A stretch of 64,000 nucleotides of DNA from CALCCV01 sp964388665 (GCA_964388665.1 CAYMBJ010000012.1:1-64000), one strand, 5' to 3'; positions 19,381 through 28,366 are shown, numbered from the stretch's first letter. The notes: generated from the sequence alone by a model not told the origin. Numbers and translations are program-made.

Positions 19381-20199
19381 ATGGGGACCAAAAAATACAG
19401 TGCAAGATCTCATGGTAGTCGATCGGCTGTTGGTTTTGACTTTGAAGAGATTACAAAGTCTAAACCAGAAAAGGCGCTGACAGCGCCCCTTTCAAAAAAA
19501 GGCGCACGGAACAACCATGGTCAGATCACTATGCGTCACATCGGTGGTGGTCATAAGCGCAAATATCGAATTATTGATTTTAAGAGATTGAAGTTAGACG
19601 TTCCTGGAACCGTAGCAGGAATTGAATATGATCCTAACCGCACTTCTCGAATTGCGTTGGTCCATTACATTGATGGTTTTAAAGCCTACATTTTGGCGCC
19701 TGTTGGTCTAAAAGTTGGTGATCAGATCTTGTCCAGTGACAAAGCCGATATCAAGCCGGGCAATTCATTGCCATTGTTTGCGATTCCAGTTGGAACGACC
19801 ATTCATAACATTGAGGTTCGACCGGGAAAAGGCGGCCAAGTCTGTAGAGGAGCCGGAACCAGCGCTATTTTGGCTGGAAAGGGCGAGCTTTACTGCCAAA
19901 TCCGCATGCCCTCTGGCGAAATGAAACAAATTCTTTCTAAATGCCGTGCTTCTATCGGTCAGGTTGGTAATACTGATAATGAGAACATTTCACTTGGTAA
20001 GGCTGGAAGAAATCGTTGGCGGGGAATTCGCCCTGGTGTAAGAGGAATGGCGATGAATCCAATTGACCACCCCTTGGGCGGTGGTGAGGGAGTGGGCAAA
20101 GGGCATCACCCAGTCACTCCTTGGGGACAGCCATGTAAGGGATATAAGACTAGAAGAAATAAACGAACGAACTATTCAATCATCAAGCGAAGAAAATAG
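19381..20199 (+). CDS. rplB: 50S ribosomal protein L2
   Basis: L2 supports the peptidyl-transferase centre and subunit joining. It is 272 aa, normal length. NHGQITMRHIGGGHKRKYR lies in the N-terminal domain and the hallmark MNPIDHPLGGGEG near residue 222 contains the conserved His of the family. It ends in the basic TRRNKRTNYSIIKRRK. Confidence 0.98.
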   Translation: MGTKKYSARSHGSRSAVGFDFEEITKSKPEKALTAPLSKKGARNNHGQITMRHIGGGHKRKYRIIDFKRLKLDVPGTVAGIEYDPNRTSRIALVHYIDGFKAYILAPVGLKVGDQILSSDKADIKPGNSLPLFAIPVGTTIHNIEVRPGKGGQVCRGAGTSAILAGKGELYCQIRMPSGEMKQILSKCRASIGQVGNTDNENISLGKAGRNRWRGIRPGVRGMAMNPIDHPLGGGEGVGKGHHPVTPWGQPCKGYKTRRNKRTNYSIIKRRK

Positions 20200-20214
20200 G
20201 ACGAGAGGAAATTT

Positions 20215-20511
20215 GTGGCTCGATCAATAAAAAAAGGACCATTTATAGATCATCATCTTTTAAAGAAGATTGATCATGCAATTGAAAAAAGTGATAAAAA
20301 AGTCATTAAGACCTGGTCTCGCAGATCTACGGTTCTGCCAGAGTCAGTCGGTTTAACTTTTGCCGTTCACAATGGTAAAAAGTTTGTGCCGGTGTATGTT
20401 ACAGAGAATATGATTGGACACAAGTTTGGAGAGTTTGCTCCGACACGCACATATTCGGGTCATGCGGAGAAGAAGTCACATCCTTCTTCTGGCGGCGCTG
20501 GAAAGAAGTAA
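20215..20511 (+). CDS. rpsS: 30S ribosomal protein S19
   Basis: Head protein near the A site, 98 aa. It has the family start MARSIKKGPFIDHHLLKK and the core TENMIGHKFGEFAPTRTYSGH. The start is GTG after GAGAGGAAATTT. It lies between rplB and rplV as in most S10 operons. Confidence 0.97.
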   Translation: MARSIKKGPFIDHHLLKKIDHAIEKSDKKVIKTWSRRSTVLPESVGLTFAVHNGKKFVPVYVTENMIGHKFGEFAPTRTYSGHAEKKSHPSSGGAGKK

Positions 20512-20523
20512 TGGGAGAATACT

Positions 20524-20856
20524 ATGGAGTTTAAAGCATCTCTAAAATTTGCACGAGTTGGTTGTCAAAAGGCGCGCTTGGTGGCGGATCTTATTCGTGG
20601 CAAGAGTGTTGAAGAGGCCCTGAAGTCACTTGTGTTTTTGAACAAGAAATCAGGACTAATGTTTAAAAAATTGATTGAGTCTGCAGTTGCAAATGCTGAA
20701 TACCAAAAGACGAGAGACGTTGACACTCTGGTTTTGAAGTCGATTTGGGTAGATCAGGGGCCAGTTCTTAAAAGATTTAGGCCGAGGGCGCAGGGGCGAG
20801 CGTACGGAGTTCGCAAAAAGACAAGTCACCTAAACGTAGTTTTGGCTGAGAGGTAA
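20524..20856 (+). CDS. rplV: 50S ribosomal protein L22
   Basis: Lines the tunnel constriction with L4. The 110-aa product shows RVGCQKARLVADLIRGKSVEEAL and the tunnel hairpin GPVLKRFRPRAQGRAYGVRKK. AATGGGAG precedes the start at normal spacing. rpsC starts 2 nt after its stop. Confidence 0.97.
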   Translation: MEFKASLKFARVGCQKARLVADLIRGKSVEEALKSLVFLNKKSGLMFKKLIESAVANAEYQKTRDVDTLVLKSIWVDQGPVLKRFRPRAQGRAYGVRKKTSHLNVVLAER

Positions 20857-20858
20857 TC

Positions 20859-21524
20859 GTGGGACAAAAGGTAAATCCAATTGGTCTAAGACTTGGTGTA
20901 ATTCGAACGTGGGATTCTCGTTGGTACGCAAAGGGCGCACAATACTACGACAACCTTCATGAGGACATCAAGCTTCGCAAGTATTTGAAAGACAAGTTGA
21001 AGCATTCTGGTATTTCAAAGATTGAAATCGAGAGGGCTGCAAAGAAAGTCAAAATCATTATCTCCACAGCAAAACCTGGTGTCGTGATTGGTAAAAAAGG
21101 GACTGGCATTGATGCGCTTAAGGCAGATGTTCAAAGCCTCACTCCAAACGACGTATTTTTGAGTATTCAGGAAGTTCGCAAGGCTGACTTAGATGCGCAA
21201 TTGGTTGCAGAGAGCATTGCGATGCAATTGGAGAAACGCATCTCATGGCGCCGCGCTATGAAGAAGGCCATTGCTGCAGCGATCAAGGGCGGCGTTCGCG
21301 GAATCAAGGTTCGCGTTTCTGGTCGATTGGATGGAGCCGAGATTGCTCGATCCGAGTGGTACAACGAAAAAAGTGTTCCACTTCACACCCTAAGAGCAGA
21401 TATCGATTATGGAACTGCGGAAGCTTTGACAGCCTATGGAATTATTGGCTTAAAGGTTTGGATCTATAAAGGCGATATCTTGTCGGCGAGGGAAGTAGAG
21501 GAGGCCGGTCGTGTTAAGTCCTAA
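20859..21524 (+). CDS. rpsC: 30S ribosomal protein S3
   Basis: Forms the mRNA entry channel. The 221-aa protein begins MGQKVNPIGLRLGV (GTG start), has the type-2 KH motif GVVIGKKGTGIDALK and the C-terminal domain with GGVRGIKVRVSGRLDGAEIARSEW. The Shine-Dalgarno GAGAGG lies in the end of rplV. The 3' end overlaps rplP by 14 nt. Confidence 0.97.
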   Translation: MGQKVNPIGLRLGVIRTWDSRWYAKGAQYYDNLHEDIKLRKYLKDKLKHSGISKIEIERAAKKVKIIISTAKPGVVIGKKGTGIDALKADVQSLTPNDVFLSIQEVRKADLDAQLVAESIAMQLEKRISWRRAMKKAIAAAIKGGVRGIKVRVSGRLDGAEIARSEWYNEKSVPLHTLRADIDYGTAEALTAYGIIGLKVWIYKGDILSAREVEEAGRVKS

Positions 21525-21918
21525 GAGAGTTAAATGGCGAAAGCAGTTTATTGGTAATGCTCGAGGTCTCGCATACAGAGGAAGTAATTTGGATTTTGGG
21601 GACTTCGGCCTCCAAGCTATCGAAGAGGGTCGGCTGACTGCTAGACAATTGGAAGCAGGCCGTATCGCGATTTCTCGAAGCGTTAAGCGTGGCGGTAAAG
21701 TCTGGGTTCGGGTTTTCCCCAATCTTCCAGTTACTAAAAAGCCAGCTGAAACTCGAATGGGAAGCGGTAAAGGTAACCCCGAGTTTTGGGTAGCGAGAGT
21801 TTTGCCTGGCAAGATTTTATTTGAAATGAATGGTGTGACTAAAGAGCAAGCTGAGGAAGCATTTCTTAGAGCGGCACATAAACTACCTTTTAAAACTAGA
21901 TTTCTAGTCAGAGAATAG
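21511..21918 (+). CDS. rplP: 50S ribosomal protein L16
   Basis: Binds near the A-site tRNA elbow. The 135-aa product has the canonical start MLSPKRVKWRKQF, read from a GTG inside the end of rpsC, with GAGGAGG upstream. The core GSGKGNPEFWVARVLPGKI is conserved. The 14-nt overlap with rpsC implies coupled translation. Confidence 0.97.
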   Translation: MLSPKRVKWRKQFIGNARGLAYRGSNLDFGDFGLQAIEEGRLTARQLEAGRIAISRSVKRGGKVWVRVFPNLPVTKKPAETRMGSGKGNPEFWVARVLPGKILFEMNGVTKEQAEEAFLRAAHKLPFKTRFLVRE

Positions 21919-21919
21919 G

Positions 21920-22126
21920 ATGTTTAACAATATGAAGTTTTCAGAAATTAAAGGACTATCTGTGAATGAGTTAATTAAAAAGAGAGTGGCGCTTTCGAAA
22001 GATTTGTTTGATGCAAAAATGCGTCACTCAATTGGCCAGCTGCCAAATCCTATTGAGATCAGAAATCTCCGCAAGGATATTGCTCGAATCAATACCGCTA
22101 TCGTAGTCAGTCGAGTGAAGGGTTAA
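21920..22126 (+). CDS. rpmC: 50S ribosomal protein L29
   Basis: Two-helix protein at the tunnel exit, 68 aa from ATG 21920 or 64 aa from ATG 21932. The second matches the usual L29 start (MKFSEIKGL), but AGGA is then 11 nt away; neither has an ideal Shine-Dalgarno. The family segment LPNPIEIRNLRKDIARINT is clear. It starts right after the rplP stop. Confidence 0.94.
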   Translation: MFNNMKFSEIKGLSVNELIKKRVALSKDLFDAKMRHSIGQLPNPIEIRNLRKDIARINTAIVVSRVKG

Positions 22127-22130
22127 TCAG

Positions 22131-22418
22131 ATGAAAAACAAAATGAGCGCTGAAGAAACTGCGCCGAGAGGCCGAAAAATTGAAGTTGTTGGTGAAGTCA
22201 TCAGCAATAAGATGAACAAGACCGTTTCTGTTCAGGTTTATCGAATGGTCCAGCATTCTATGTATGGAAAATTTTTGAAAAAAACTTCAGTGTTTAAAGC
22301 CCATGACGAGAAACAAATTGCTAATATTGGCGATAAAGTACGTATCCGCGAGTCAAAGCCGTTAAGCAAGACTAAGCGTTGGATTCTTGCTGAAGTAGTA
22401 GAAACTGCAAAAAGGTAA
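22131..22418 (+). CDS. rpsQ: 30S ribosomal protein S17
   Basis: Primary 16S-binding OB-fold protein, 95 aa. The core VVGEVISNKMNKTVSVQV and the C-terminal IRESKPLSKTKRWILAEVVE are typical. About 15 N-terminal residues precede the usual start; AAGGG upstream of ATG 22131 supports this start. Confidence 0.95.
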   Translation: MKNKMSAEETAPRGRKIEVVGEVISNKMNKTVSVQVYRMVQHSMYGKFLKKTSVFKAHDEKQIANIGDKVRIRESKPLSKTKRWILAEVVETAKR

Positions 22419-22445
22419 TTTTTTTTAATTGAGGTCAGGTGACTT

Positions 22446-22814
22446 ATGATTCAAATGCAGACGCGATTAAATATCGCAGATAATTCAGGTGCAAAAGAAG
22501 TGATGTGCATTAAGGTTCTTGGAGGATCTAAGCGCAGATCAGCTTCAATTGGTGACATCATAATCGTTTCGATTAAAGAAGCATTGCCTAACTCCAAGGT
22601 GAAGAAGGGAGATGTGGCAAAGGCTGTGGTAGTGAGAACCATTCATAAACTTCGTCGACCTGATGGTTCTTACATTCGGTTTGATGACAATTCGGCCGTA
22701 TTGATCAATCCCTCCAAGGAGCCGATTGGAACCAGGATTTTTGGCCCAGTGGCGAGAGAGCTTAGGGGCAAGCAGTTCGTTAAAATTGTATCACTTGCTC
22801 CTGAAGTGCTTTAA
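22446..22814 (+). CDS. rplN: 50S ribosomal protein L14
   Basis: Subunit-interface protein, 122 aa. It begins MIQMQTRLNIADNSGAKEVMCI and contains DNSAVLINPSKEPIGTRIFGPVARELR, both hallmarks. GAGGTCAGGTGA gives the ribosome-binding site. It opens the spc block after a 27-nt gap. Confidence 0.97.
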   Translation: MIQMQTRLNIADNSGAKEVMCIKVLGGSKRRSASIGDIIIVSIKEALPNSKVKKGDVAKAVVVRTIHKLRRPDGSYIRFDDNSAVLINPSKEPIGTRIFGPVARELRGKQFVKIVSLAPEVL

Positions 22815-22823
22815 GAGGAATTT

Positions 22824-23363
22824 ATGAGTAGAATGAAGAAGACATACCAAAGTGAAATTGTCCCTGAATTGATGAAAAAGATGGGATATAAGAACTTAAT
22901 GCAAGTTCCAAAGCTCGATAAGATTGTAATCAGCGTTAGCACTGGAGACGCAGTCCAGAATCCGAAGATCCTGAATTTGGTCGCAGACGAAATCACGGCG
23001 ATTTCAGGTCAAAAAGCGGTGATCACCAAAGCGAAGAAGGCGATTTCTAACTTTAAGTTGAGAGCTGGAATTCCCTTGGGCGTTCGGGTGACTTTGCGCA
23101 AAGACCGCATGTGGTCTTTCATGGATCGCCTTGTTACTTTGGCTTTGCCGCGAGTTCGAGATTTTCGGGGATTGCCCAGTAAAGGTTTCGACGGTCGCGG
23201 AAATTACAATATGGGCCTTAAAGAGCAGATTGTATTTCCGGAGATTAATTTTGATAAGATTGAAAAAGTTCGTGGAATGAATATTACAATTTGTACTTCT
23301 GCAATGAGCGATGCTGATGGACGTGCTCTTTTAGAAGCGCTTGGAATGCCCTTTAGAAAGTAG
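22824..23363 (+). CDS. rplE: 50S ribosomal protein L5
   Basis: 5S rRNA-binding protein of the central protuberance, 179 aa. MQVPKLDKIVISVSTGDAV and LPRVRDFRGLPSKGFDGRGNY identify it. AAGAGGAATTT precedes the ATG. rplX (L24), normally between rplN and rplE, is absent here; see findings. Confidence 0.97.
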   Translation: MSRMKKTYQSEIVPELMKKMGYKNLMQVPKLDKIVISVSTGDAVQNPKILNLVADEITAISGQKAVITKAKKAISNFKLRAGIPLGVRVTLRKDRMWSFMDRLVTLALPRVRDFRGLPSKGFDGRGNYNMGLKEQIVFPEINFDKIEKVRGMNITICTSAMSDADGRALLEALGMPFRK

Positions 23364-23374
23364 GAAGGTGTAGT

Positions 23375-23680
23375 TTGGCTCGATTATCCAGTATTATGAA
23401 GAATCGAAAGCGTAAAGAGCTCTCGAAGAGATATTACAAATATAGAGAAGAGCTCAGAACTCTTGCGGTGAACGCAAAATTGTCTGAAGATGAGAGAGTC
23501 TTGGCTCGGACTAAGCTGAATAAGCTGCGCAAAGACACGTCTCCTTGTCGCGTAATTACGCGATGTGAAATCACGGGTAGACCTAGAGGGAATTACCGAA
23601 AGTTTGGACTCTGTAGAATTAAATTTAGAGAAATGGCGCTTGCAGGAAAATTGCCAGGCGTGACGAAAGCCAGCTGGTAA
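23375..23680 (+). CDS. rpsN: 30S ribosomal protein S14 (long form)
   Basis: Head protein, 101 aa, the long form of the family that does not need zinc. The core CRVITRCEITGRPRGNYRKFGLCRIKFRE holds three cysteines but no paired CxxC sites. It starts with TTG (MARLSSIMKNRKRK) after AGGAAGGTG. It lies between rplE and rpsH as expected. Confidence 0.96.
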   Translation: MARLSSIMKNRKRKELSKRYYKYREELRTLAVNAKLSEDERVLARTKLNKLRKDTSPCRVITRCEITGRPRGNYRKFGLCRIKFREMALAGKLPGVTKASW

Positions 23681-23699
23681 GCAGGGGTTTGAGGAGATT

Positions 23700-24089
23700 A
23701 TGGATACTGTAGCAGATTTTCTTACAATGATTAGAAATGCGGGAAACGCAGGTCATGAAAAGGTAGATATGCCTGCATCTAAGATGAAGGCGGGTATTGC
23801 TCAAATCTTGATGGAAACTGGGTATATCCGATCATTTAAAGTGGCACGTGACTCTAAGCAGGGGTTGATGCGCATTTATTTGAAGTATGATGGAGACGGG
23901 AAGCATGCAATTCAAGCGATTGATCGTCTTTCTCGTCCTGGTAGACGAGTGTATGTTCGCTCGGATGAAATTCCAGTAGTGAGATCTGGATTGGGAATGA
24001 CGATTGTCAGCACCAGTCGCGGTATCATGAGTAATAAAGCTGCTCAGAGTGCTGGTATCGGTGGCGAATTAATTTGTTCACTTTGGTAA
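23700..24089 (+). CDS. rpsH: 30S ribosomal protein S8
   Basis: Central-domain 16S-binding protein, 129 aa; in E. coli it represses the spc operon. It starts DTVADFLTMIRNAG and ends with the hallmark STSRGIMSNKAAQSAGIGGELICSLW-type block. GAGGAG lies directly upstream of the ATG. Confidence 0.97.
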   Translation: MDTVADFLTMIRNAGNAGHEKVDMPASKMKAGIAQILMETGYIRSFKVARDSKQGLMRIYLKYDGDGKHAIQAIDRLSRPGRRVYVRSDEIPVVRSGLGMTIVSTSRGIMSNKAAQSAGIGGELICSLW

Positions 24090-24105
24090 TTTAGGAGTAC
24101 TAGAA

Positions 24106-24651
24106 ATGTCTCGAGTAGGAAGAGCTCCAATTTATTTGGACGATAAAACTCAGGTTGTAGTGGATTCAGCAAAGAATGGAATCACTATTAAGGGTGCGAA
24201 AAGCGCTATGCAATTTAGCCTCAATCCTTTGATTTCCCCTAAAGTGGAAGGCAAAACGATTACTTTGGTGAGAGCCAATGAGTCTAAGGAAGCAAAGTCA
24301 CTGCACGGAATGTATCGTGCGTTGATTCAGAATGCTGTTCATGGTCTCTCTAAGGGATTTTCGAGAGGTATTGAGTTGCATGGCGTGGGCTATCGAGCTG
24401 CCGTTTCCGGAAAAAAACTTGAATTGTCGTTGGGCTTTAGTCATCCGATTGTATTTGAAATTCCTGATGGGATTGAAATTAAGATTGAGAAGCAAACTGC
24501 GCTTACAATCACAGGGTATAACAAAGAAACTGTTGGACATGTTGCTGCGAAAATAAGGTCATTCAGACCTCCAGAGCCGTATTTGGGTAAGGGTGTACGT
24601 TATCAGGGTGAGAAGATCAGGCGAAAAGCTGGTAAGTCCGCTGGTAAATAA
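24106..24651 (+). CDS. rplF: 50S ribosomal protein L6
   Basis: Two repeated domains near the factor-binding site, 181 aa. MSRVGRAPIYLDDKTQVVV opens domain one. FSRGIELHGVGYRAAVSG and PPEPYLGKGVRYQGEKIRRK mark domain two. TAGGAGTAC precedes the ATG. Confidence 0.97.
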   Translation: MSRVGRAPIYLDDKTQVVVDSAKNGITIKGAKSAMQFSLNPLISPKVEGKTITLVRANESKEAKSLHGMYRALIQNAVHGLSKGFSRGIELHGVGYRAAVSGKKLELSLGFSHPIVFEIPDGIEIKIEKQTALTITGYNKETVGHVAAKIRSFRPPEPYLGKGVRYQGEKIRRKAGKSAGK

Positions 24652-24666
24652 TTAGGAAGTGTAATT

Positions 24667-25038
24667 ATGATGAAATTGAAGTTTAGAAAACATACGAGCG
24701 TTAAAGTGATTGCGCGATTGACCAAGAAGATTCGCATTCGGAAAACTGTGAATGGATCTCCTGAAAGACCAAGACTATGTGTTTTTCGCAGTGGCAAACA
24801 CATGTATGCGCAAATCATTAACGATGTGGATGGAAAAGTCTTGATGGCGTCCTCTTCTTTGGAAATCAAAGAAAAGAAGGCTGGCAAAGATGTGGCTCAC
24901 GCAGTTGGTGAAGCCGTGGCTAAAAAGGCCGTGGCGGCAAATCTGAAGAGTGTGGTGTTTGATCGCAATGGCTATTTGTACCATGGTCGAGTGAAGTCAC
25001 TGGCTGAAGGTGCACGTGCGGGTGGGCTTAACTTCTAG
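24667..25038 (+). CDS. rplR: 50S ribosomal protein L18
   Basis: Binds 5S rRNA with L5. The 123-aa protein has RIRKTVNGSPERPRLCVFRSGKHMYAQII and ends in VKSLAEGARAGGLNF. Two adjacent ATG codons offer starts; TTAGGAAGTG upstream fits either. rpsE follows. Confidence 0.96.
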   Translation: MMKLKFRKHTSVKVIARLTKKIRIRKTVNGSPERPRLCVFRSGKHMYAQIINDVDGKVLMASSSLEIKEKKAGKDVAHAVGEAVAKKAVAANLKSVVFDRNGYLYHGRVKSLAEGARAGGLNF

Positions 25039-25068
25039 TTTTGGTCGCTGATGGGCCAAGGAGAAAAT

Positions 25069-25533
25069 GTGGAAAAGAATTTTCAGGATTTTGAAGAGCG
25101 AGTGGTTGCAATTAATCGCGTCACAAAAGTGGTAAAAGGCGGCCGTCGGTTTTCTTTTGCTGCTTTAGTGGTGGTAGGAAACAAAGTCGGTGAAGTCGGC
25201 TTTGGCTCTGGCAAAGCGGGAGAAGTTCCAGAAGCCATTGGTAAAGCGGGTCGCGCAGCCAAGAAGAATTGCCACGTGGTTAACTTGAAAGAAGGACGAA
25301 CAATTCCTCACGAGGTGATTGGTAGCTTTGGCGCAGCACGTGTGATCATGCGTCCGGCGGCTCCAGGCACTGGGGTTATTGCTGGTGGCGCGGTTCGAGC
25401 GGTTTTGGAGTCGGTTGGCGTTAAAGACATTTTGACAAAGTGTATTGGCACTAGAAATGCTCACAATGCTGTAAGAGCGACTTTGGACGGCTTAAGACAG
25501 TTGCAATTGGTATCTCAGAGTGAAAGGGCCTAA
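25069..25533 (+). CDS. rpsE: 30S ribosomal protein S5
   Basis: Helps form the mRNA entry site and decoding accuracy, 154 aa. FEERVVAINRVTKVVKGGRRFSF and GTGVIAGGAVRAVLESVGVKD are hallmarks. I take GTG 25069 as start because AAGGAG lies five bases before it; an ATG at 25051 in the same frame adds six residues but lacks a signal. Confidence 0.96.
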   Translation: MEKNFQDFEERVVAINRVTKVVKGGRRFSFAALVVVGNKVGEVGFGSGKAGEVPEAIGKAGRAAKKNCHVVNLKEGRTIPHEVIGSFGAARVIMRPAAPGTGVIAGGAVRAVLESVGVKDILTKCIGTRNAHNAVRATLDGLRQLQLVSQSERA

Positions 25534-25538
25534 CGAGT

Positions 25539-25727
25539 ATGGCGAAAACATTTAAAGTTACACAGTTGAGATCTATGATAGGGTGTACGAAATCACAAGT
25601 TGATACGATTCGTTGCCTAGGTTTGAAAGGTCGACACACAGAGGCTGTTGTTACGGATACGCCTGCAAACCGTGGTCAGATTTTTAAAGTTCAACATTTG
25701 ATTAAAGTTGAAGTGGTTAGAGGTTAA
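25539..25727 (+). CDS. rpmD: 50S ribosomal protein L30
   Basis: Small two-domain protein, 62 aa, normal length. It has FKVTQLRSMIGCTKSQVDTI and GLKGRHTEAVVTDTPANRGQIFKV. It starts 5 nt after rpsE and ends just before rplO. Confidence 0.95.
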   Translation: MAKTFKVTQLRSMIGCTKSQVDTIRCLGLKGRHTEAVVTDTPANRGQIFKVQHLIKVEVVRG

Positions 25728-25728
25728 C

Positions 25729-26172
25729 ATGAGTTTATTGTCAAAATTGGCGCCTAAAGAGGGTTCTACACACTACCGAAAAAGAGTCGGGCGTGGAATT
25801 GGCTCGGGCTTGGGTGGATTTTCTGGTAAGGGTGGCAAAGGTCAAACTCAAAGAAGTGGCGGAAGTATTCGCCGTGGTTTTGAAGGTGGACAAACTCCGT
25901 TGTATCGACGACTTCCCAAGTTTGGTTTTAAGAACGTAGACTTTGGTACTCGATTTCAAATTGTTAACCTTGCATCATTGGGTAATATGGCTTCGGAAGT
26001 AACTCCTGAGTCTCTTAGAGAGGCTGGACTGATCTCACGGAACCTTCCCATTAAGATTTTGGGTGATGGCGAGCTCACTAAAGCTCTTAGCGTTAAAGCC
26101 CATGGCTTTAGTAAAAAAGCGAAAGAAATGATCGAAAAAGCTGGCGGTAAAACTGAGGTGGTTAAACTGTGA
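25729..26172 (+). CDS. rplO: 50S ribosomal protein L15
   Basis: Late-assembly protein of the large subunit, 147 aa. The Gly-rich N-terminus RVGRGIGSGLGGFSGKGGKGQ and RRGFEGGQTPLYRRLPKFGF are typical. ATG 25729 follows TTAGAGG, one base after the rpmD stop; an upstream in-frame TTG is not needed. secY overlaps its stop by 4 nt. Confidence 0.97.
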   Translation: MSLLSKLAPKEGSTHYRKRVGRGIGSGLGGFSGKGGKGQTQRSGGSIRRGFEGGQTPLYRRLPKFGFKNVDFGTRFQIVNLASLGNMASEVTPESLREAGLISRNLPIKILGDGELTKALSVKAHGFSKKAKEMIEKAGGKTEVVKL

Positions 26173-27494
26173 GTAATACGAATGCATCAAATGTAAATTC
26201 TGAGTTGCTAAAAAAGATTGGCTTCACGCTTTTGATGCTGGCTGTTTATCGGGTTGGAGTGCATGTGCCGACTCCCGGTGTTGACGGTGCTGCGGTCTCT
26301 GCTTTTTTTGACAGTCAGAATCGCGGAATCTTTGGCTTGTTTAACACTTTCACTGGTGGTGCGCTTTCGCAGTTTAGCGTTTTTGCCCTCGGGATTATGC
26401 CGTACATTTCGGCTTCAATTATATTTCAGTTATTAACATCTGCTGTGCCCTATCTTGAAGCCTTAAAAAAGGAAGGCGAGCACGGTCGAAAAAAGATTAC
26501 GCAGTACACTCGGTATGCAACTGTGGCTTTGGCCATGATGCAGGGTTATGGAATTGCTAACTGGCTTGGTGCGGCGGCGAGTCCTGATGGGCGACCGCTT
26601 GTGATTTCGCCAGTCGTTGGTTTTCTACCGTTTTGGTTGGTTTCTATCATTACATTGACTGCTGGAACTTGTTTCATTATGTGGCTTGGCGAACAAATTA
26701 CAGAACGAGGAATTGGAAATGGAGCTTCGCTGATCATCTTCACTGGGATCATTGCCTCGATTCCAGCTGGTGCGCAGGCTTTGATTGAGCTAGTTCGCAC
26801 TGGAGATTTGCGGTTTGCTATTGCCTTGGTGATTGTTCTTTTTATGATTGGCATTGTCGCGTGGGTGATTTTTATGGAGACTTCTCAGCGACGAATTCCC
26901 ATTCAATATTCGCAGCGGGGAACGACGCAGGCAGGGGCGACTGTTACACCTTCAAGTCATTTGCCTATCAAGATAAATTTCGCTGGCGTGATTCCGCCAA
27001 TTTTTGCAAGCTCATTGCTGATGTTTCCGGCTACAGCGACTCAGTTTTTTAAAATTCCTTGGCTGACGGCAATGCAGGAGTCGTTGAATCCGAATGGAAC
27101 CGTTTTTAATATCCTGTTTGTTGGTTTAATTGTGTTTTTCTCCTTCTTTTACACGGAGATTGTCTTTAATCCGAATGAAGTTGCGGAGAACTTGAAGAAG
27201 TCGGGTGGATTTGTTCCGGGAGTTCGTTCGGGTAAGCCAACGGCTGAGTTTATTCAAAAAGTTTTGGATAGAGTGAATGTTGTGGGTTGTATTTACTTGA
27301 GTGCCGTTTGTGTCTTGCCAGGACTCTTTACAAATATGTTTAATGTGCCCTTTCACTTTGGTGGAACATCTTTGCTGATTTTGGTTGGTGTAGCGATAGA
27401 TACGGCTCAACAGATTGAGTCTCATCGATTGACCCAACGCTATGAAGGCATGATGAAGGGCGTTCGTGTGCGAAGTCAGAGGGTTCGGTTTTGA
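26169..27494 (+). CDS. secY: Preprotein translocase subunit SecY
   Basis: Channel-forming inner-membrane subunit, 441 aa with about ten TM segments. The lateral-gate and plug region starts RVGVHVPTPGVDGAAVSAFF. The cytoplasmic loop (residues about 240-270) and QRGTTQAG are present, and the C-terminal loop has YEGMMKGVRVRSQRVRF. It starts with GTG overlapping the rplO stop (GTGA) and its stop overlaps the adk TTG start. Confidence 0.98.
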   Translation: MSNTNASNVNSELLKKIGFTLLMLAVYRVGVHVPTPGVDGAAVSAFFDSQNRGIFGLFNTFTGGALSQFSVFALGIMPYISASIIFQLLTSAVPYLEALKKEGEHGRKKITQYTRYATVALAMMQGYGIANWLGAAASPDGRPLVISPVVGFLPFWLVSIITLTAGTCFIMWLGEQITERGIGNGASLIIFTGIIASIPAGAQALIELVRTGDLRFAIALVIVLFMIGIVAWVIFMETSQRRIPIQYSQRGTTQAGATVTPSSHLPIKINFAGVIPPIFASSLLMFPATATQFFKIPWLTAMQESLNPNGTVFNILFVGLIVFFSFFYTEIVFNPNEVAENLKKSGGFVPGVRSGKPTAEFIQKVLDRVNVVGCIYLSAVCVLPGLFTNMFNVPFHFGGTSLLILVGVAIDTAQQIESHRLTQRYEGMMKGVRVRSQRVRF

Positions 27495-28144
27495 ATATTA
27501 TTTTCTTTGGTGCTCCAGGATCAGGTAAAGGGACTCAGTCGGCAAAATTGGTAGAGCAATATAGGCTTTCCCATATTAGCTCTGGAGACTTGTTTAGAGG
27601 CGCTATCAGAAGTGGATCCGCGTTGGGTGTTCAGGTGAAGGCCTATATTGAGCGGGGCGATCTGGTTCCTGATGAGTTAACCATTAAGATGGTTATGGAG
27701 GCTCTCCACGCTGTCGAAGCGAAAAATTTTGTACTGGATGGCTTTCCTAGAACTGTTGAGCAGGCAAAGGCTTTGGACGTAAAAATGTCACAAAGCAATA
27801 TTGAGATTGATGCGGCATTATTTTTGAATGTGGATTCAAAAATTCTGTTGGAAAGGCTTACGGGGCGCCGTATTTGTGGTAATTGCAATAGTGTATTTCA
27901 TGTTGCAACTAAGCCACCAAGCACTTCAGGCAAGTGTGATAAGTGCGGATCTACGTTGATTCATCGAGCGGATGACAAGGCGGACGTGATCGGCAAAAGA
28001 TTGGATAAGTATTTTGAATATGCAGTGCCTTTGAAATCATTTTATGAGGAAAAAGGGATTGCGTTTGATTGTGATGGTATTGGCAGTGAAGAAGAAGTTT
28101 TCGCCAGGATTAAAAAGGTCTTGGAAAAACTAGGTGTTTCATAG
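27491..28144 (+). CDS. adk: Adenylate kinase (zinc-lid form)
   Basis: Converts ATP and AMP to two ADP in the cytoplasm. The 217-aa long form has the P-loop GAPGSGKGT (7-15), the AMP-site FVLDGFPRT and a LID with four cysteines (C129-x2-C132...C149-x2-C152) that binds zinc in the family. It starts with TTG overlapping the secY stop as TTGA, so translation is coupled. secY-adk adjacency is common. Confidence 0.97.
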   Translation: MNIIFFGAPGSGKGTQSAKLVEQYRLSHISSGDLFRGAIRSGSALGVQVKAYIERGDLVPDELTIKMVMEALHAVEAKNFVLDGFPRTVEQAKALDVKMSQSNIEIDAALFLNVDSKILLERLTGRRICGNCNSVFHVATKPPSTSGKCDKCGSTLIHRADDKADVIGKRLDKYFEYAVPLKSFYEEKGIAFDCDGIGSEEEVFARIKKVLEKLGVS

Positions 28145-28250
28145 GGCCCCTACAGCAATTGAATTGAATAAAAGTTTGTTAATGGTTTTTTAAGATGGAC
28201 AAGAAGTTATTGTTTTGATAGCGGTTCCAGGTTCAACTTCGAGGTAAATT

Positions 28251-28364
28251 ATGAAAGTTCGTCCTTCAGTTAAGAAAATTTGCAAAAAATGCAAAGTTAT
28301 TAAGCGAAAAGGTGTGATTCGAGTGATTTGTGAAAATTCTAAACATAAGCAAAGGCAGGGCTGA
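28251..28364 (+). CDS. rpmJ: 50S ribosomal protein L36
   Basis: A 37-codon gene. It reads MKVRPSVKKICKKCKVIKRK and ends ENSKHKQRQG. The zinc ligands are C11, C14, C27 and H32, the classic C-C-C-H form of L36. GAGGTAAATT precedes the ATG. infA, often found here, is missing. rpsM follows 2 nt after the stop. Confidence 0.97.
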   Translation: MKVRPSVKKICKKCKVIKRKGVIRVICENSKHKQRQG

Positions 28365-28366
28365 AT